This document shows, one piece after another, positions 16,765 to 27,504 of a stretch of 64,000 bases of DNA. The stretch covers positions 1-64,000 of the forward strand of contig JAFAGC010000003.1 of NCBI GenBank assembly GCA_023423065.1, in the 5' to 3' direction. Position 1 is the first letter of the stretch, and the number at the start of each line of letters is the position of its first letter. The DNA comes from Pseudomonadota bacterium (GTDB taxonomy: Bacteria > Pseudomonadota > Gammaproteobacteria > Steroidobacterales > Steroidobacteraceae). Under the pieces are notes generated by a model. The model saw nothing but the letters and a program-made list of their open reading frames with translations, was not told the origin of the DNA and ran no database searches. Made by a program: the position numbers and the translations under genes.

Positions 16765-18126
16765 ACTACGCAGGTACCAGGCGTAGTCGAGTTCGGTGAC
16801 CTCGGCCGAGAAGCGCGCGCATTCCTGGTCCTTGATCGCAAGGAAGATCTTCAGGAAATCGGGGCCGAGCGCGTCCCGCAGGAAGTCGGAGCGCGCGGCG
16901 AGATCCAGCGACTCGCGCCACGTGCGCGGCAGCGTCCGCTCCCGGACCTGCGCGTAGCCATTGCCCTCCACGGGTGGTCCTGGATCGATGCCCTGCTCGA
17001 TGCCGTGCGCCGCGCCCGCGAGCACCGTGGCGACGGCCAGGTAGAGGTTCGCGTCGGCGCCGGCGATGCGGTGTTCGACATGTCGCGACACCGGCGGTCC
17101 GGACGGCACACGCAGGCTCACCGTCCGGTTGTTGATTCCCCAGATCGGCGCGACCGGCGCGTAGCTCTCGTTGACGAACCGGCGATACGAATTCGCGTTC
17201 GGCGCGAATATCGCCATCGATTCCGCCATCGTCGTACGCATGCCACCGATCGCGTGACGCAGCGCCGGCGTGCCGGCCGGATCCTCGCTCGCGAACATGT
17301 TGGCGCCGCGGGCATCGTTCAGGCTCACGTGAACGTGCAGCCCACTGCCGGCGCGACCGGTGAACGGCTTCGCCATGAAACAGGCGATCAGGCCGTGCTT
17401 CTGCGCGACACCGCGCAGGAGTCGCTTGAACATCACGGCTTCGTCGACCGCCCGCATGACGTCGTCGCGATGATGCAGCGTGATCTCGAACTGCCCGGGC
17501 GAGTACTCGGACATCAGCGTTTCGGCGGGCAGTCCCTGCGCGGTGGCCGAGCGGTAGACGTCGTCGAACACCGGCGCGAGATCGTCGAGCCGCTGCAGGC
17601 TGTACGAATCTATCTTCTGCCGCTCGCCCGGGCGGCCGCCCCCGGCCGTCACGAGGCGTCCGCCCGCCTCTTCCTTCAGTAGATAGAACTCGAGCTCGCA
17701 GGCGACCACGGGCGTGAAACCGGCGCGCCGCAGCCGTTCGGCGGCACGCACGAGCGCATGGCGCGGATCGGCGGGCGCCGGCGCGCCCTGCCCGTCGAAC
17801 ATCGTGAGCATGAGCTGGCCGGTGGGCGCGGCGAGCCACGGAGCGCGCACGAGCGTTCCGGCGAGCGGCCGCGCGGTCATGTCGGCATCGCCGGTATCCC
17901 AGACGAGGCCCGTCTCGTCGACGTCCTGTCCCGTGATGTCGAGCCCGAGGATCGACCCCGCGACCTGCCGGCCGGAATCGAATATGCGCGCGAGTTCCTC
18001 GCGCCGCACCGACTTCCCGCGCAACACGCCCGAAGGATCCGTGATCATGATCTGAACGGCCTGCACATCGGGATGCGCCGCGAGAAAAGCGTCGAGCTCC
18101 TGGCGGGTTCCGAGATCGACGCTCAC
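16762..18126 (-). CDS. Glutamine synthetase family protein (gamma-glutamylpolyamine synthetase-like)
   Basis: 454 residues. The N-terminal beta-grasp part has MITDPSGVLRGKSV. The catalytic domain has the metal and substrate motifs ACELEFYLL, GQFEITLHH, the GSGLHVHVSL ATP/metal motif near residue 262, NRTVSLRVPSG and EHRIAGADANLYLA. It is more like PuuA / GlnA-type ligases of amine catabolism than GlnA itself, because the adenylylation loop is missing. Such enzymes couple glutamate to an amine. It starts at a GTG overlapping the stop of the upstream aminotransferase gene (GTGA). The substrate is unproven. Its stop codon lies in a REP-like repeat. Confidence 0.85.
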   Translation of the reverse strand: MSVDLGTRQELDAFLAAHPDVQAVQIMITDPSGVLRGKSVRREELARIFDSGRQVAGSILGLDITGQDVDETGLVWDTGDADMTARPLAGTLVRAPWLAAPTGQLMLTMFDGQGAPAPADPRHALVRAAERLRRAGFTPVVACELEFYLLKEEAGGRLVTAGGGRPGERQKIDSYSLQRLDDLAPVFDDVYRSATAQGLPAETLMSEYSPGQFEITLHHRDDVMRAVDEAVMFKRLLRGVAQKHGLIACFMAKPFTGRAGSGLHVHVSLNDARGANMFASEDPAGTPALRHAIGGMRTTMAESMAIFAPNANSYRRFVNESYAPVAPIWGINNRTVSLRVPSGPPVSRHVEHRIAGADANLYLAVATVLAGAAHGIEQGIDPGPPVEGNGYAQVRERTLPRTWRESLDLAARSDFLRDALGPDFLKIFLAIKDQECARFSAEVTELDYAWYLRS

Positions 18127-19508
18127 GTTTCATCCCTCAGCTCTCGCAGGAATTCACGCAGGTGCTTCAGCAGCAGGTCCGCATGCGCCGTGGTGGTGAC
18201 CGGCGAGCAAAGCATCATGTTGTGAAAGGGCGTGAGCAACACGCCACGATTCAGAAGATAGAGGTGGATCGCGTGCTCGAGCTCCGGCCACGCGGCGCGT
18301 TCGGACTCGGCGCCGTTGCGCGGCCGCTTGCCGAAGCCGAATTCCAGCCGCGCGCCGACGCGCGCGACGTGCCAGTCGAGCGCCTCCTCGGCGAAAACCC
18401 GATCGAGCCCCTCCGACAAGTAGCTGGCGGTGGCCTCCATCGCGGCATAGTTTGAAGGTGTCATGAGCTCGTCGAGGCACGCCTCGAGACAGGCCAGCGC
18501 AAGCGCATTGGCGGAAAGCGTGGTGCCCATGCCCGAGTGTCCACCCGCGTTCTCGCGCTGCACGCGGCGCATCCCGGCCTCGACTTCCGCGGTGAATCCG
18601 AACACCGCGCAGGGCATGCCACCGGCGATCGCCTTGCCACACACCCAGATGTCCGGCTCGAGAACGTGCGCCCTCGCATAACCGCCGCGCGCCGTCGACA
18701 ACGTATGCGTCTCGTCGACGATGAACAGAACGCCGTGTTTGCGCGTGAGCGCGCGCAGCTCGTGCAGGAAGCCCTCTTCCGGCAGCACCATGCCGATGTT
18801 CGTCATCACCGGCTCGGCGATCAGCGCCGCCGTGCGCCCGCGCGCGAGGACGCGCTCCACCGCCGCGGCGTCGTTGAACGGCACCGCGTCGGTCGTGACG
18901 GCGACGTCGTGGTTCATCCCGATGAGTCCCGCTCGCGCCCGCGACGCGCCCTCGCCTTGCGTCTCCGGCGCCGCGCGCACCAGGGTTTCTTCCACGGTCC
19001 CGTGATAACAGCCGTCGAACACCAGCACACGCGGCCGGCCTGTGATCGCGCGCGCCCAACGCAACGCGTAGCGGTTCGCGTCCGTCGCGGTTTGCGACAT
19101 CTGCCAGAACGGCAACCCGAACGAGGCGGCTAACTTTTCCCCCACCCGCGCGACTCGGTCCGCGGGCAACATCGACGTGATGCCGCGCGCGCCGGCTTCG
19201 GCGAGCACTCGCGCGATGGCCGGCGGCGAATGCCCGAACATCGCGCCCGTGTCGCCGAGGCACAGGTCGACGTAGGTGTTGCCGTCGACGTCCTCGAGCT
19301 CCACACCCTGCGCTCGCCGCACGAACAGCGGATACGGTGTCGACCAGTCGCCCATCCAGTGCATCGGCACGCCGTTCAGCCAATGCGTCGCGCTGGCCTT
19401 TGAGAGTCGCGCGGACTCCACGTGTGTCGACGCGAAGGATTCACGTTCGCGCGTCCAGATCCTGGCCAGCGCTTCGCGGTCGATGCCCGGACGACGCGCG
19501 TAGTTCAC
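18123..19508 (-). CDS. Class III pyridoxal-phosphate aminotransferase
   Basis: 461 residues, fold type I. Landmarks are GDTGAMFGHSPPAI near residue 90, FDGCYHGTVEETL, FIVDETHTLS (the Asp that binds the PLP nitrogen), CGKAIAGGMPCAVFG with the catalytic Lys near residue 292, and GTTLSANALALA. It is closest to glutamate-1-semialdehyde aminomutase-like and omega-aminotransferases, but the setting argues against haem synthesis. It lies 5 bp downstream of fmdB and overlaps the glutamine-synthetase-like gene. The pair could act in amine or amino acid catabolism. Substrate unknown. Confidence 0.88.
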   Translation of the reverse strand: MNYARRPGIDREALARIWTRERESFASTHVESARLSKASATHWLNGVPMHWMGDWSTPYPLFVRRAQGVELEDVDGNTYVDLCLGDTGAMFGHSPPAIARVLAEAGARGITSMLPADRVARVGEKLAASFGLPFWQMSQTATDANRYALRWARAITGRPRVLVFDGCYHGTVEETLVRAAPETQGEGASRARAGLIGMNHDVAVTTDAVPFNDAAAVERVLARGRTAALIAEPVMTNIGMVLPEEGFLHELRALTRKHGVLFIVDETHTLSTARGGYARAHVLEPDIWVCGKAIAGGMPCAVFGFTAEVEAGMRRVQRENAGGHSGMGTTLSANALALACLEACLDELMTPSNYAAMEATASYLSEGLDRVFAEEALDWHVARVGARLEFGFGKRPRNGAESERAAWPELEHAIHLYLLNRGVLLTPFHNMMLCSPVTTTAHADLLLKHLREFLRELRDET

Positions 19509-19513
19509 TCTGT

Positions 19514-19903
19514 CTATCTGCGCGAACGCTTGGCCGGACGCGAATGTCTGGCCTTCGCCTTCGACTTGGTCTTCACCGCAGTCTTCACGGGTTTCGGCTT
19601 CTCGACCTCGGGCTTCGACTCATTTCCGGCATCACTCTTGGAATCGGCCTTGGCGTCCGCCTTCGAGTCGCTCTTCGGTTCTTCCTTGTCCGCCCCGGCA
19701 AGATTGCGCTTCTTTTCCTTGTCGCCCTTGAAGTCGGTCTCATACCAGCCCGACCCTTTCAGCCGGAACACCGGCGCAGACATGAGCTTCTTGAGCCCTT
19801 TCTTGCCGCAACTCGGGCACCTGGTGAGCGGTTTGTCGGTGATCTTCTGCAGCACCTCTTCGTCGTAGCCGCAGTGGGGACACTCGTATTCGTAGAAAGG
19901 CAT
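19514..19903 (-). CDS. FmdB family zinc-ribbon protein with a long charged tail
   Basis: 129 residues. Residues 1-45 are the FmdB ribbon: MPFYEYECPHCG and RCPSCGKKG supply the two CxxC knuckles. The stretch VFRLKGSGWYETDFK follows. From residue about 70 to the end is a low-complexity tail rich in Lys, Asp/Glu, Ser and Ala, turning strongly basic at the end (RPAKRSRR). Most FmdB proteins are 70-110 residues. The ATG at 19903 is the family start; upstream frame is ignored. FmdB genes often lie beside aspS in gammaproteobacteria; here the aminotransferase pair and dsbA lie between. The role is described only as putative regulatory. Confidence 0.85.
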   Translation of the reverse strand: MPFYEYECPHCGYDEEVLQKITDKPLTRCPSCGKKGLKKLMSAPVFRLKGSGWYETDFKGDKEKKRNLAGADKEEPKSDSKADAKADSKSDAGNESKPEVEKPKPVKTAVKTKSKAKARHSRPAKRSRR

Positions 19904-20028
19904 GGCTATTCCGCACGCTGTAAAACGCGGCGAATTATGGACGTCATGCGCGTGCGGCGACAATCGCTCCCGCGAGAATCAGCGCGTTCCCGCAGAAATC
20001 CGGCGCTAATCGGGACACTGACGAAACG

Positions 20029-20110
20029 ACCTCGCGATCTATTTCGTACAGCCGCGCAAATATTTGCCCGCCGGGTGTCCGCGCTTCGCGCGTAGGCGGC
20101 ATTGCGGAGG
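20029..20110 (-). pseudogene. Degenerate copy of the C-terminal tail of the STT3-like gene
   Basis: In the -strand frame this reads RTPGGQIFARLYEID, almost the same as the last residues of the GT-C protein at 21249 (RTPQGQIYARLYEIERTP). No start or domain of its own is apparent, and the frame continues into unrelated sequence to 19944. It is best read as a leftover of a duplicated or recombined GT-C gene in the 270-bp gap between fmdB and the EamA-like gene. Confidence 0.55.
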
Positions 20111-20173
20111 CAACCTTGCATCGGGCGAACAACAGCACGCTGGCGAGCAAGGTGTCCCGCGCAACACTGGTCT

Positions 20174-20542
20174 TTACGCGGATGTACCCGCGGCAATAGC
20201 GACTCCGATGACGATGAACGCGGTGCCGAGGGCATAGCGAATCGTGATGGGCTCGTGGAAGAACAAGTAACCGGCCCCCGGGACGAGCACGAAGGCCAAT
20301 GCCGCGAACGGATAGGCACGGCTGAGAGGCACGCTCGTGAGAATTCGCACCCAAAGCAGCGTTGCTCCCGCGTACAGGGCCACCGCCACCCACATCATCG
20401 GCAGGCGAGCGACTTCGACGAGCCACGAGCCACCCGCGCCCGGAGTGATCTGCAACGCTGCGCGCTTGAACAGGATCTGTCCGGCCGCCATGGCCACGGG
20501 AAAGCAGAGCAATTCCAGCAGCTGGCGCACCGTCCAGTTCAT
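20174..20542 (-). CDS. Small EamA/SMR-type membrane protein (ArnE/ArnF-like flippase subunit)
   Basis: 122 residues with four hydrophobic helices and the EamA half-domain pattern (AMAAGQILFKRAAL near residue 20; LSRAYPFAALAFVLVPGAGYLFFHEP near residue 75; AFIVIGVAIAAG at the end). Single-EamA proteins of this size include ArnE/ArnF, which move undecaprenyl-linked aminosugar across the membrane. The ATG at 20542 overlaps the stop of the methyltransferase gene (ATGA). Being last in an operon with a GT2 and a GT-C enzyme suggests it helps flip the lipid-linked sugar. This is an inference; generic metabolite export is the alternative. Confidence 0.75.
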   Translation of the reverse strand: MNWTVRQLLELLCFPVAMAAGQILFKRAALQITPGAGGSWLVEVARLPMMWVAVALYAGATLLWVRILTSVPLSRAYPFAALAFVLVPGAGYLFFHEPITIRYALGTAFIVIGVAIAAGTSA

Positions 20543-21252
20543 ACCGGCCGATCCATGTCTTCGATATACAGCAGGTCGCGCCCGATGACCTCGCAACGCG
20601 CCGTCGGCGGCACCGGGACGATGTGCCGCAGGAAACTGTGCGGATAGGGAAAGAAGTGCACGTGAGGATTGAACGTGAACCGGTATTCGCGCTCGAGCGG
20701 CACGATGACCAGCAGGCGCCGCGCGGTCACCCGCCGCAGTTCGGAAATGGTGCGATCGATGTGCAGCACGTGCTCGAGCACGTGAGTACAGATGACGGTG
20801 CCGAATTCACCGTCAGCGAATGGCAAACGTTCGACGTCCGCCTCGCGAAAGCTCACGCGTGGATGGCGAGCGGCGATCCCGGGCTCGAGCTGGAAATCGA
20901 CGCCCGTGAACCGATGAGCTTCTCGACCGGATCTGGCGGCGAGCGCGCCTAACAGGTAGCCGGTGCCACAGCCGACATCACATACCGAGCCCGGCAACAT
21001 CAATTCCGCGAGACGCTCGATGCAGGCCGCGCTGTTGTCGGTACCTTGCTGGATGCGCGGCATGCGCCGGTAGATGTCGTCGTACTGTTCGGCGGTCACA
21101 TGGTGGATATTGGCGCGGAAGGCTTCCAGGTCATCGATGAAACGGCCCCAATACAACCGGAACAACCAGCGCATCGGCGATGAATCGCGCAACGCGGGCG
21201 GAACCCATTCCTCGAGAAGGTATCGGATGAAATTGACGGACTCGCGCTTCAC
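20539..21252 (-). CDS. Class I SAM-dependent methyltransferase
   Basis: 237 residues. Motif I is VCDVGCGTGYLLGAL near residue 88, followed by an acidic post-I position (GVDFQ), VSFREADVERLPFADGEFGTVICTHVLEHV (motifs II/III of the Methyltransf_11 type) and a conserved RRLLVIVPLE. An N-terminal helical part of about 75 residues precedes the Rossmann domain. It overlaps the GT-C gene upstream and the EamA-like gene downstream by ATGA junctions. It probably methylates the sugar or lipid made by this operon; the substrate is unknown. Confidence 0.85.
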   Translation of the reverse strand: MKRESVNFIRYLLEEWVPPALRDSSPMRWLFRLYWGRFIDDLEAFRANIHHVTAEQYDDIYRRMPRIQQGTDNSAACIERLAELMLPGSVCDVGCGTGYLLGALAARSGREAHRFTGVDFQLEPGIAARHPRVSFREADVERLPFADGEFGTVICTHVLEHVLHIDRTISELRRVTARRLLVIVPLEREYRFTFNPHVHFFPYPHSFLRHIVPVPPTARCEVIGRDLLYIEDMDRPV

Positions 21253-23051
21253 GGCGTGCGTTCGATTTCGTAGAGCCGGGCGTAGATCTGACCTTGGGGA
21301 GTCCTGGTTTCCCAGAGCCGTTTGAATTGCGGCGGAATGTTCGCCTCGGGCCCGAGGAGGTCCCGCTCCACGTGCTGCATCTGCAGGCGCAGCTCATCCA
21401 GATTCGGAGTCTCCACTCCATTTTCGTCGCGCGTGACCGGAACGCTGTGGTGAGCGAAGACGTATCGCACCTCCGGCTTCGCCGTCAGTAATTGGGCGGG
21501 CGGCCCGGCGAGCAACCGGGAGCTTTCGATGACTTTTGCGGTTTGCTGCGGTGTGAGCAGGAAAACATCGGCGATGACGGAACACTGCGAGTGGTAGCGG
21601 ACCCAGTGCCCGGTGTCGAGATCGCCCAATACGATTCCAGGGCGTTGCGCGCATGCCTTCTCGAGTGCCGGAAATACGGAGCGCGCACTCGCATAGGCAT
21701 GGCTCCCTCCCAGGGCATAGAACGCCTTCCAGTTGGCGAGCGTGGGATAGAACGCGACGGCAAACAACGCACAGCAGGCTGCCAGCGCCATGCGGCGCAG
21801 CTCCGGACGGGACTCACAGAAGAAACGGGCGGCGAGTATCGGTGTCAGCAGCATCGGAACGTCGGCAAACACGCTGAAACGATACTGCGACTGCATCAGC
21901 GCGAGTCCCATAACACTCACGATCGCGACGAACTGCAGCACCGGTTCCTTGCGATGGTATATCCACCAGATGTTCAGCAGCAGCATCGGACCGGTCAGCA
22001 ACAACAGCCCCGACGTGAAGCGCGTGAATCCGAACGCGCCGAGCTCTGGGTGAATCGTGTACGGGCTCCTTGCTTCCCCGATGTTGCGGATCGAGTCGAG
22101 CTGGCCAGAGATGAACTCGCCGGCGAGACCCGCGGCGCCGATGACTGGCAGCGTCGCGGCGGCGACGCTGAGTAGCAGGATGACGACGTTGCGAGTATTC
22201 CGTTCGATGAACACCAGCAGAATGGAGAAAACCGCCACGCACGCCGCGATATAGAAGTGGAACCATGACAGCGTGTAGAACTCGAAGAAGCCGCGCTGCC
22301 ACGGTTCAGATGGAAGGCAAACGAGCAGCGCGGTCGTCAGAAGCGCAGCGCCGAATGCCATGACCTGGTGGCGATGTGGCAGCGGAAAGCCGCGCAGCCA
22401 GAAAAGGCCGAGAGTCACTGCGACCGGGACCTGCAGGATGAAAAGGCCGTTGTGGATCGCTATCGCACTTCCGAGCACGCAGCCGAGCGTGATACCCGCG
22501 CCATAGGACAGCCGGTTGGTACTGAAGAACCAGATTCCGGCGCTCAGTGTCCCCAGCGTCCAGAGCAACTCGGCAAAGTGATGATCGACGTTGCCCACCG
22601 CAAACTGAATGTAGACCAGGGGCAACGCGGCAAAGCTCATCACGAAAAGCACCGCCAGGAAAAATGGCAACGCCAGCTGGCGCGCGATGATCACCACCAG
22701 GCCGACGGCAATGGATACCGCGGCGGGCGGGATGTTCATGAGCACACGATTTGCTTCCGCCTCGCTCGCGTATGGCCCGAACAGCCGCGTGATCGATGTG
22801 AGCATGGTGTCGAAGCCCCAGGGCCAGACGAGCCAACTTCCCTCGGGGGCATGGATTCGCTCATCGAATTGGATCACCGGAGATCCACTGAAGAGCGAAT
22901 CGAGAACCCGCCTCGCGTGATAGAACGCGTCGGCGTTCGAGGGCAGGAATTCGCCATTGACATACGCGGCGCTGATCATTGCCAGGGCCGCGAACATCGC
23001 GAGTAGGGAGCCGGCGAGCCAGAGTAGCGTGTAGCGGAATGCGGGGGTCAA
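21249..23051 (-). CDS. Polytopic GT-C membrane protein, STT3-like (putative glycan transferase)
   Basis: 600 residues. About 11-13 membrane helices come first, then a soluble C-terminal region from about residue 465. The first loop has NADAFYHARR, like the D-x-YYH-x-R motif of STT3/AglB oligosaccharyltransferases. A second loop has GNVDHHFAELLW, like their DHH-x-x-E motif. The C-terminal part has DLDTGHWVRYHSQ followed by VIADVF, matching the layout of the WWDYG..I..Y....ADNF region but without the WWD. It is therefore a divergent STT3-like or related GT-C transferase using a polyprenyl-linked donor. Donor and acceptor are unknown. It lies 4 bp after the GT2 gene and is coupled to the methyltransferase gene. 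Confidence 0.75.
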   Translation of the reverse strand: MTPAFRYTLLWLAGSLLAMFAALAMISAAYVNGEFLPSNADAFYHARRVLDSLFSGSPVIQFDERIHAPEGSWLVWPWGFDTMLTSITRLFGPYASEAEANRVLMNIPPAAVSIAVGLVVIIARQLALPFFLAVLFVMSFAALPLVYIQFAVGNVDHHFAELLWTLGTLSAGIWFFSTNRLSYGAGITLGCVLGSAIAIHNGLFILQVPVAVTLGLFWLRGFPLPHRHQVMAFGAALLTTALLVCLPSEPWQRGFFEFYTLSWFHFYIAACVAVFSILLVFIERNTRNVVILLLSVAAATLPVIGAAGLAGEFISGQLDSIRNIGEARSPYTIHPELGAFGFTRFTSGLLLLTGPMLLLNIWWIYHRKEPVLQFVAIVSVMGLALMQSQYRFSVFADVPMLLTPILAARFFCESRPELRRMALAACCALFAVAFYPTLANWKAFYALGGSHAYASARSVFPALEKACAQRPGIVLGDLDTGHWVRYHSQCSVIADVFLLTPQQTAKVIESSRLLAGPPAQLLTAKPEVRYVFAHHSVPVTRDENGVETPNLDELRLQMQHVERDLLGPEANIPPQFKRLWETRTPQGQIYARLYEIERTP

Positions 23052-23055
23052 TTCG

Positions 23056-23994
23056 CTAGTCCTTGTGAGTGAGGGCCGCGTGCAGCAGGTAGTGCATGCG
23101 CTTGAGTTCGCGCCGCCCGCGAGTCACGGTATCCAGAACCAGACCGCATACGAAGCTCATGACCGATACGAGCATCAGGCCCGTGGTCAGCACGGCGGTG
23201 GGGATACGAAGAACGAGTCCGGTCTCGAGAAACTCGAGCAGCAGCGGAACCGCGAGGGCTATGGAAGTCAGCGCGAGAATGCTGCCGATGGATACGAAGA
23301 ACGCGAACGGCCGTTCTTCCTTCACGAGACGGGCGATCGTGCGCAGGATCCTCCAGCCATCTCGCCAGGTATTGAGCTTGCTGGCGGTTCCAGCCGAACG
23401 CGCACCATAGGGAGTGGGTACTTCCGCGATCGGCACGCGCAGATCGAGCGCATGTACGGTGAGTTCGGTCTCCGTTTCGAATCCTCTCGACAGTGCCGGA
23501 AAGGATTTCACGAAGCGGCGCGACATCACGCGGTAGCCGGAGAGGATGTCGGAAATCTGTCCGCCGAACAGCACGGTAACCAGGCCGGTGAGCACGCGGT
23601 TTCCGAAACGGTGTCCATGGCGATATGCGCGTGCATCGTTGTCGACGCGCTTGCCGCACACCATGTCGAGGTGCTGTCCGGCAAGTAGTTCGATCATTGC
23701 GGGGGCGGACGCCGCGTCGTACGTGCCATCGCCGTCGACCAACACGTAAACGTCGGCATCGACGTCGGCGAACATGCGACGCACCACGTTGCCTTTGCCG
23801 CGCATCGGCTCGCGGCGCACTCTTGCGCCGGCGCGCTCGGCGACGCCGCTCGTGTCGTCGCTCGATGCGTTGTCGTACACATAGATCGTCGCGGCCGGCA
23901 GGGCCAACTTGAAGCCTTCGACGACGCTCGCGATGCCCGCGGCTTCATTGAGACACGGGATTAGGACGGCGACTTTGAGACGCGGTTCATTCAC
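23056..23994 (-). CDS. Family 2 glycosyltransferase, polyprenyl-phosphate sugar synthase type
   Basis: 312 residues. The N-terminal GT-A domain has IPCLNEAAGI, the DNASSDDT loop and VLVDGDGTYD (DXD-like, near residue 90). RGFETETEL and a C-terminal pair of membrane helices (LALTSIALAVPLLLEFL; VLTTGLMLVSVMSFVCGLVLD) follow. This is the DPM1/GtrB/ArnC layout: an enzyme that loads a sugar from a nucleotide donor onto polyprenyl phosphate. It is the first gene of the GT2 - GT-C - methyltransferase - EamA operon and presumably makes the lipid-linked donor for the GT-C enzyme. The sugar is unknown. Confidence 0.88.
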   Translation of the reverse strand: MNEPRLKVAVLIPCLNEAAGIASVVEGFKLALPAATIYVYDNASSDDTSGVAERAGARVRREPMRGKGNVVRRMFADVDADVYVLVDGDGTYDAASAPAMIELLAGQHLDMVCGKRVDNDARAYRHGHRFGNRVLTGLVTVLFGGQISDILSGYRVMSRRFVKSFPALSRGFETETELTVHALDLRVPIAEVPTPYGARSAGTASKLNTWRDGWRILRTIARLVKEERPFAFFVSIGSILALTSIALAVPLLLEFLETGLVLRIPTAVLTTGLMLVSVMSFVCGLVLDTVTRGRRELKRMHYLLHAALTHKD

Positions 23995-24122
23995 GGCTGC
24001 GTTGGTTGTGAGAATATCCAGCGTCAGATTATGGTGAAAGCTCCCAAGTGCAGGATACGGTCTGGTTCACGTTTTGCCGTCCAGTCGCACCGAAAGACGA
24101 TTCGGCGCCGTCTTTACCAAGC

Positions 24123-24842
24123 ATGCAGCAAATGACTTCATCGATTCAAAGCTCAGCCGACACTCGCTTCTCGGGCGTCGAAAACCTCGAGGTCATGCGG
24201 GACGCGGTCAACTACAACCGCTATCTAATGGAGCTGATCCGCAGCCACGCCGGTGATGCGAAACAGGTGATAGATTTCGGGGCCGGCAGCGGCACCTTCG
24301 CGGTTCCCATTTCCCGGTTGGGATTCGAGGTCACCGCGGTCGAGCTGGATGAGCGGCTGCGCGCGCATGTGGCCCAACAAGGCCTGCGCGTCGCCGCGAG
24401 CACCGCGGACCTGCCTGCAGGATCTTTCGACTACGCATATACGTTCAACGTCCTGGAACACATTCCCGACGACGTCGAAGCGCTACGCGGACTGCGCGCG
24501 AAACTCGTTCCCGGCGCATGCCTGCTCATCTATGTGCCGGCATTCCAGGTGTTGTACACGAGCATGGATGCGAACGTCGGTCACGTGCGCCGCTATTCGC
24601 GCGACCTGCTGGTTCGCAACGTGTCGGCGGCCGGCTTCAAGGTCGAGGCCGTGGAATTCGTCGACTCGATCGGGTTCTTGGCAACCCTGGCTTTCAAGAT
24701 GACGGACCGCGGCAGCGGCGACGTCAATTCGCGCATGCTGCGGATCTACGACCGGATCGTCTTCCCTCTGAGCCGCGCGCTCGACCGGATCGTGCACCGC
24801 TGGTTCGGCAAGAATCTCCTGCTGGTGGCAAGAAACCCGTAG
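24123..24842 (+). CDS. Class I SAM-dependent methyltransferase, divergent from the glycan operon
   Basis: 239 residues from ATG 24123 (MQQMTSSIQ); a GTG at 24048 in the same frame would add 25 residues, and neither start has a clear ribosome site. Motif I is VIDFGAGSGTFAVP, followed by VTAVELDERL and FDYAYTFNVLEHIPDDVEALR, then LLIYVPAFQVLYTSMD. A C-terminal membrane-associated basic helix follows. Proteins of this type often neighbour polyprenyl-phosphate glycosyltransferases. It starts 129 bp from the GT2 gene in the opposite direction, so it probably belongs to the same function. Confidence 0.82.
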   Translation: MQQMTSSIQSSADTRFSGVENLEVMRDAVNYNRYLMELIRSHAGDAKQVIDFGAGSGTFAVPISRLGFEVTAVELDERLRAHVAQQGLRVAASTADLPAGSFDYAYTFNVLEHIPDDVEALRGLRAKLVPGACLLIYVPAFQVLYTSMDANVGHVRRYSRDLLVRNVSAAGFKVEAVEFVDSIGFLATLAFKMTDRGSGDVNSRMLRIYDRIVFPLSRALDRIVHRWFGKNLLLVARNP

Positions 24843-24858
24843 CCGCCAGGCACGCTGA

Positions 24859-27441
<2,583 letters not shown>

Positions 27442-27450
27442 AGGCCGGCA

Positions 27451-27479
27451 ACTTGGGGCCCGGCCTTCAGCCGTTCAAG
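27451..27479 (-). promoter_or_regulatory. RpoH (sigma-32) heat-shock promoter of clpB
   Basis: On the - strand, CTTGAA (27479-27474) is followed after 15 bases by CCCCAAGT (27458-27451). This fits the sigma-32 consensus CTTGAA-N13/15-CCCCATnT with mismatches only in the last positions. Transcription would start near 27445, about 4 nt before the clpB ATG. Confidence 0.75.
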
Positions 27480-27504
27480 CCCCATGCGAGCCGAATACGG
27501 AATA

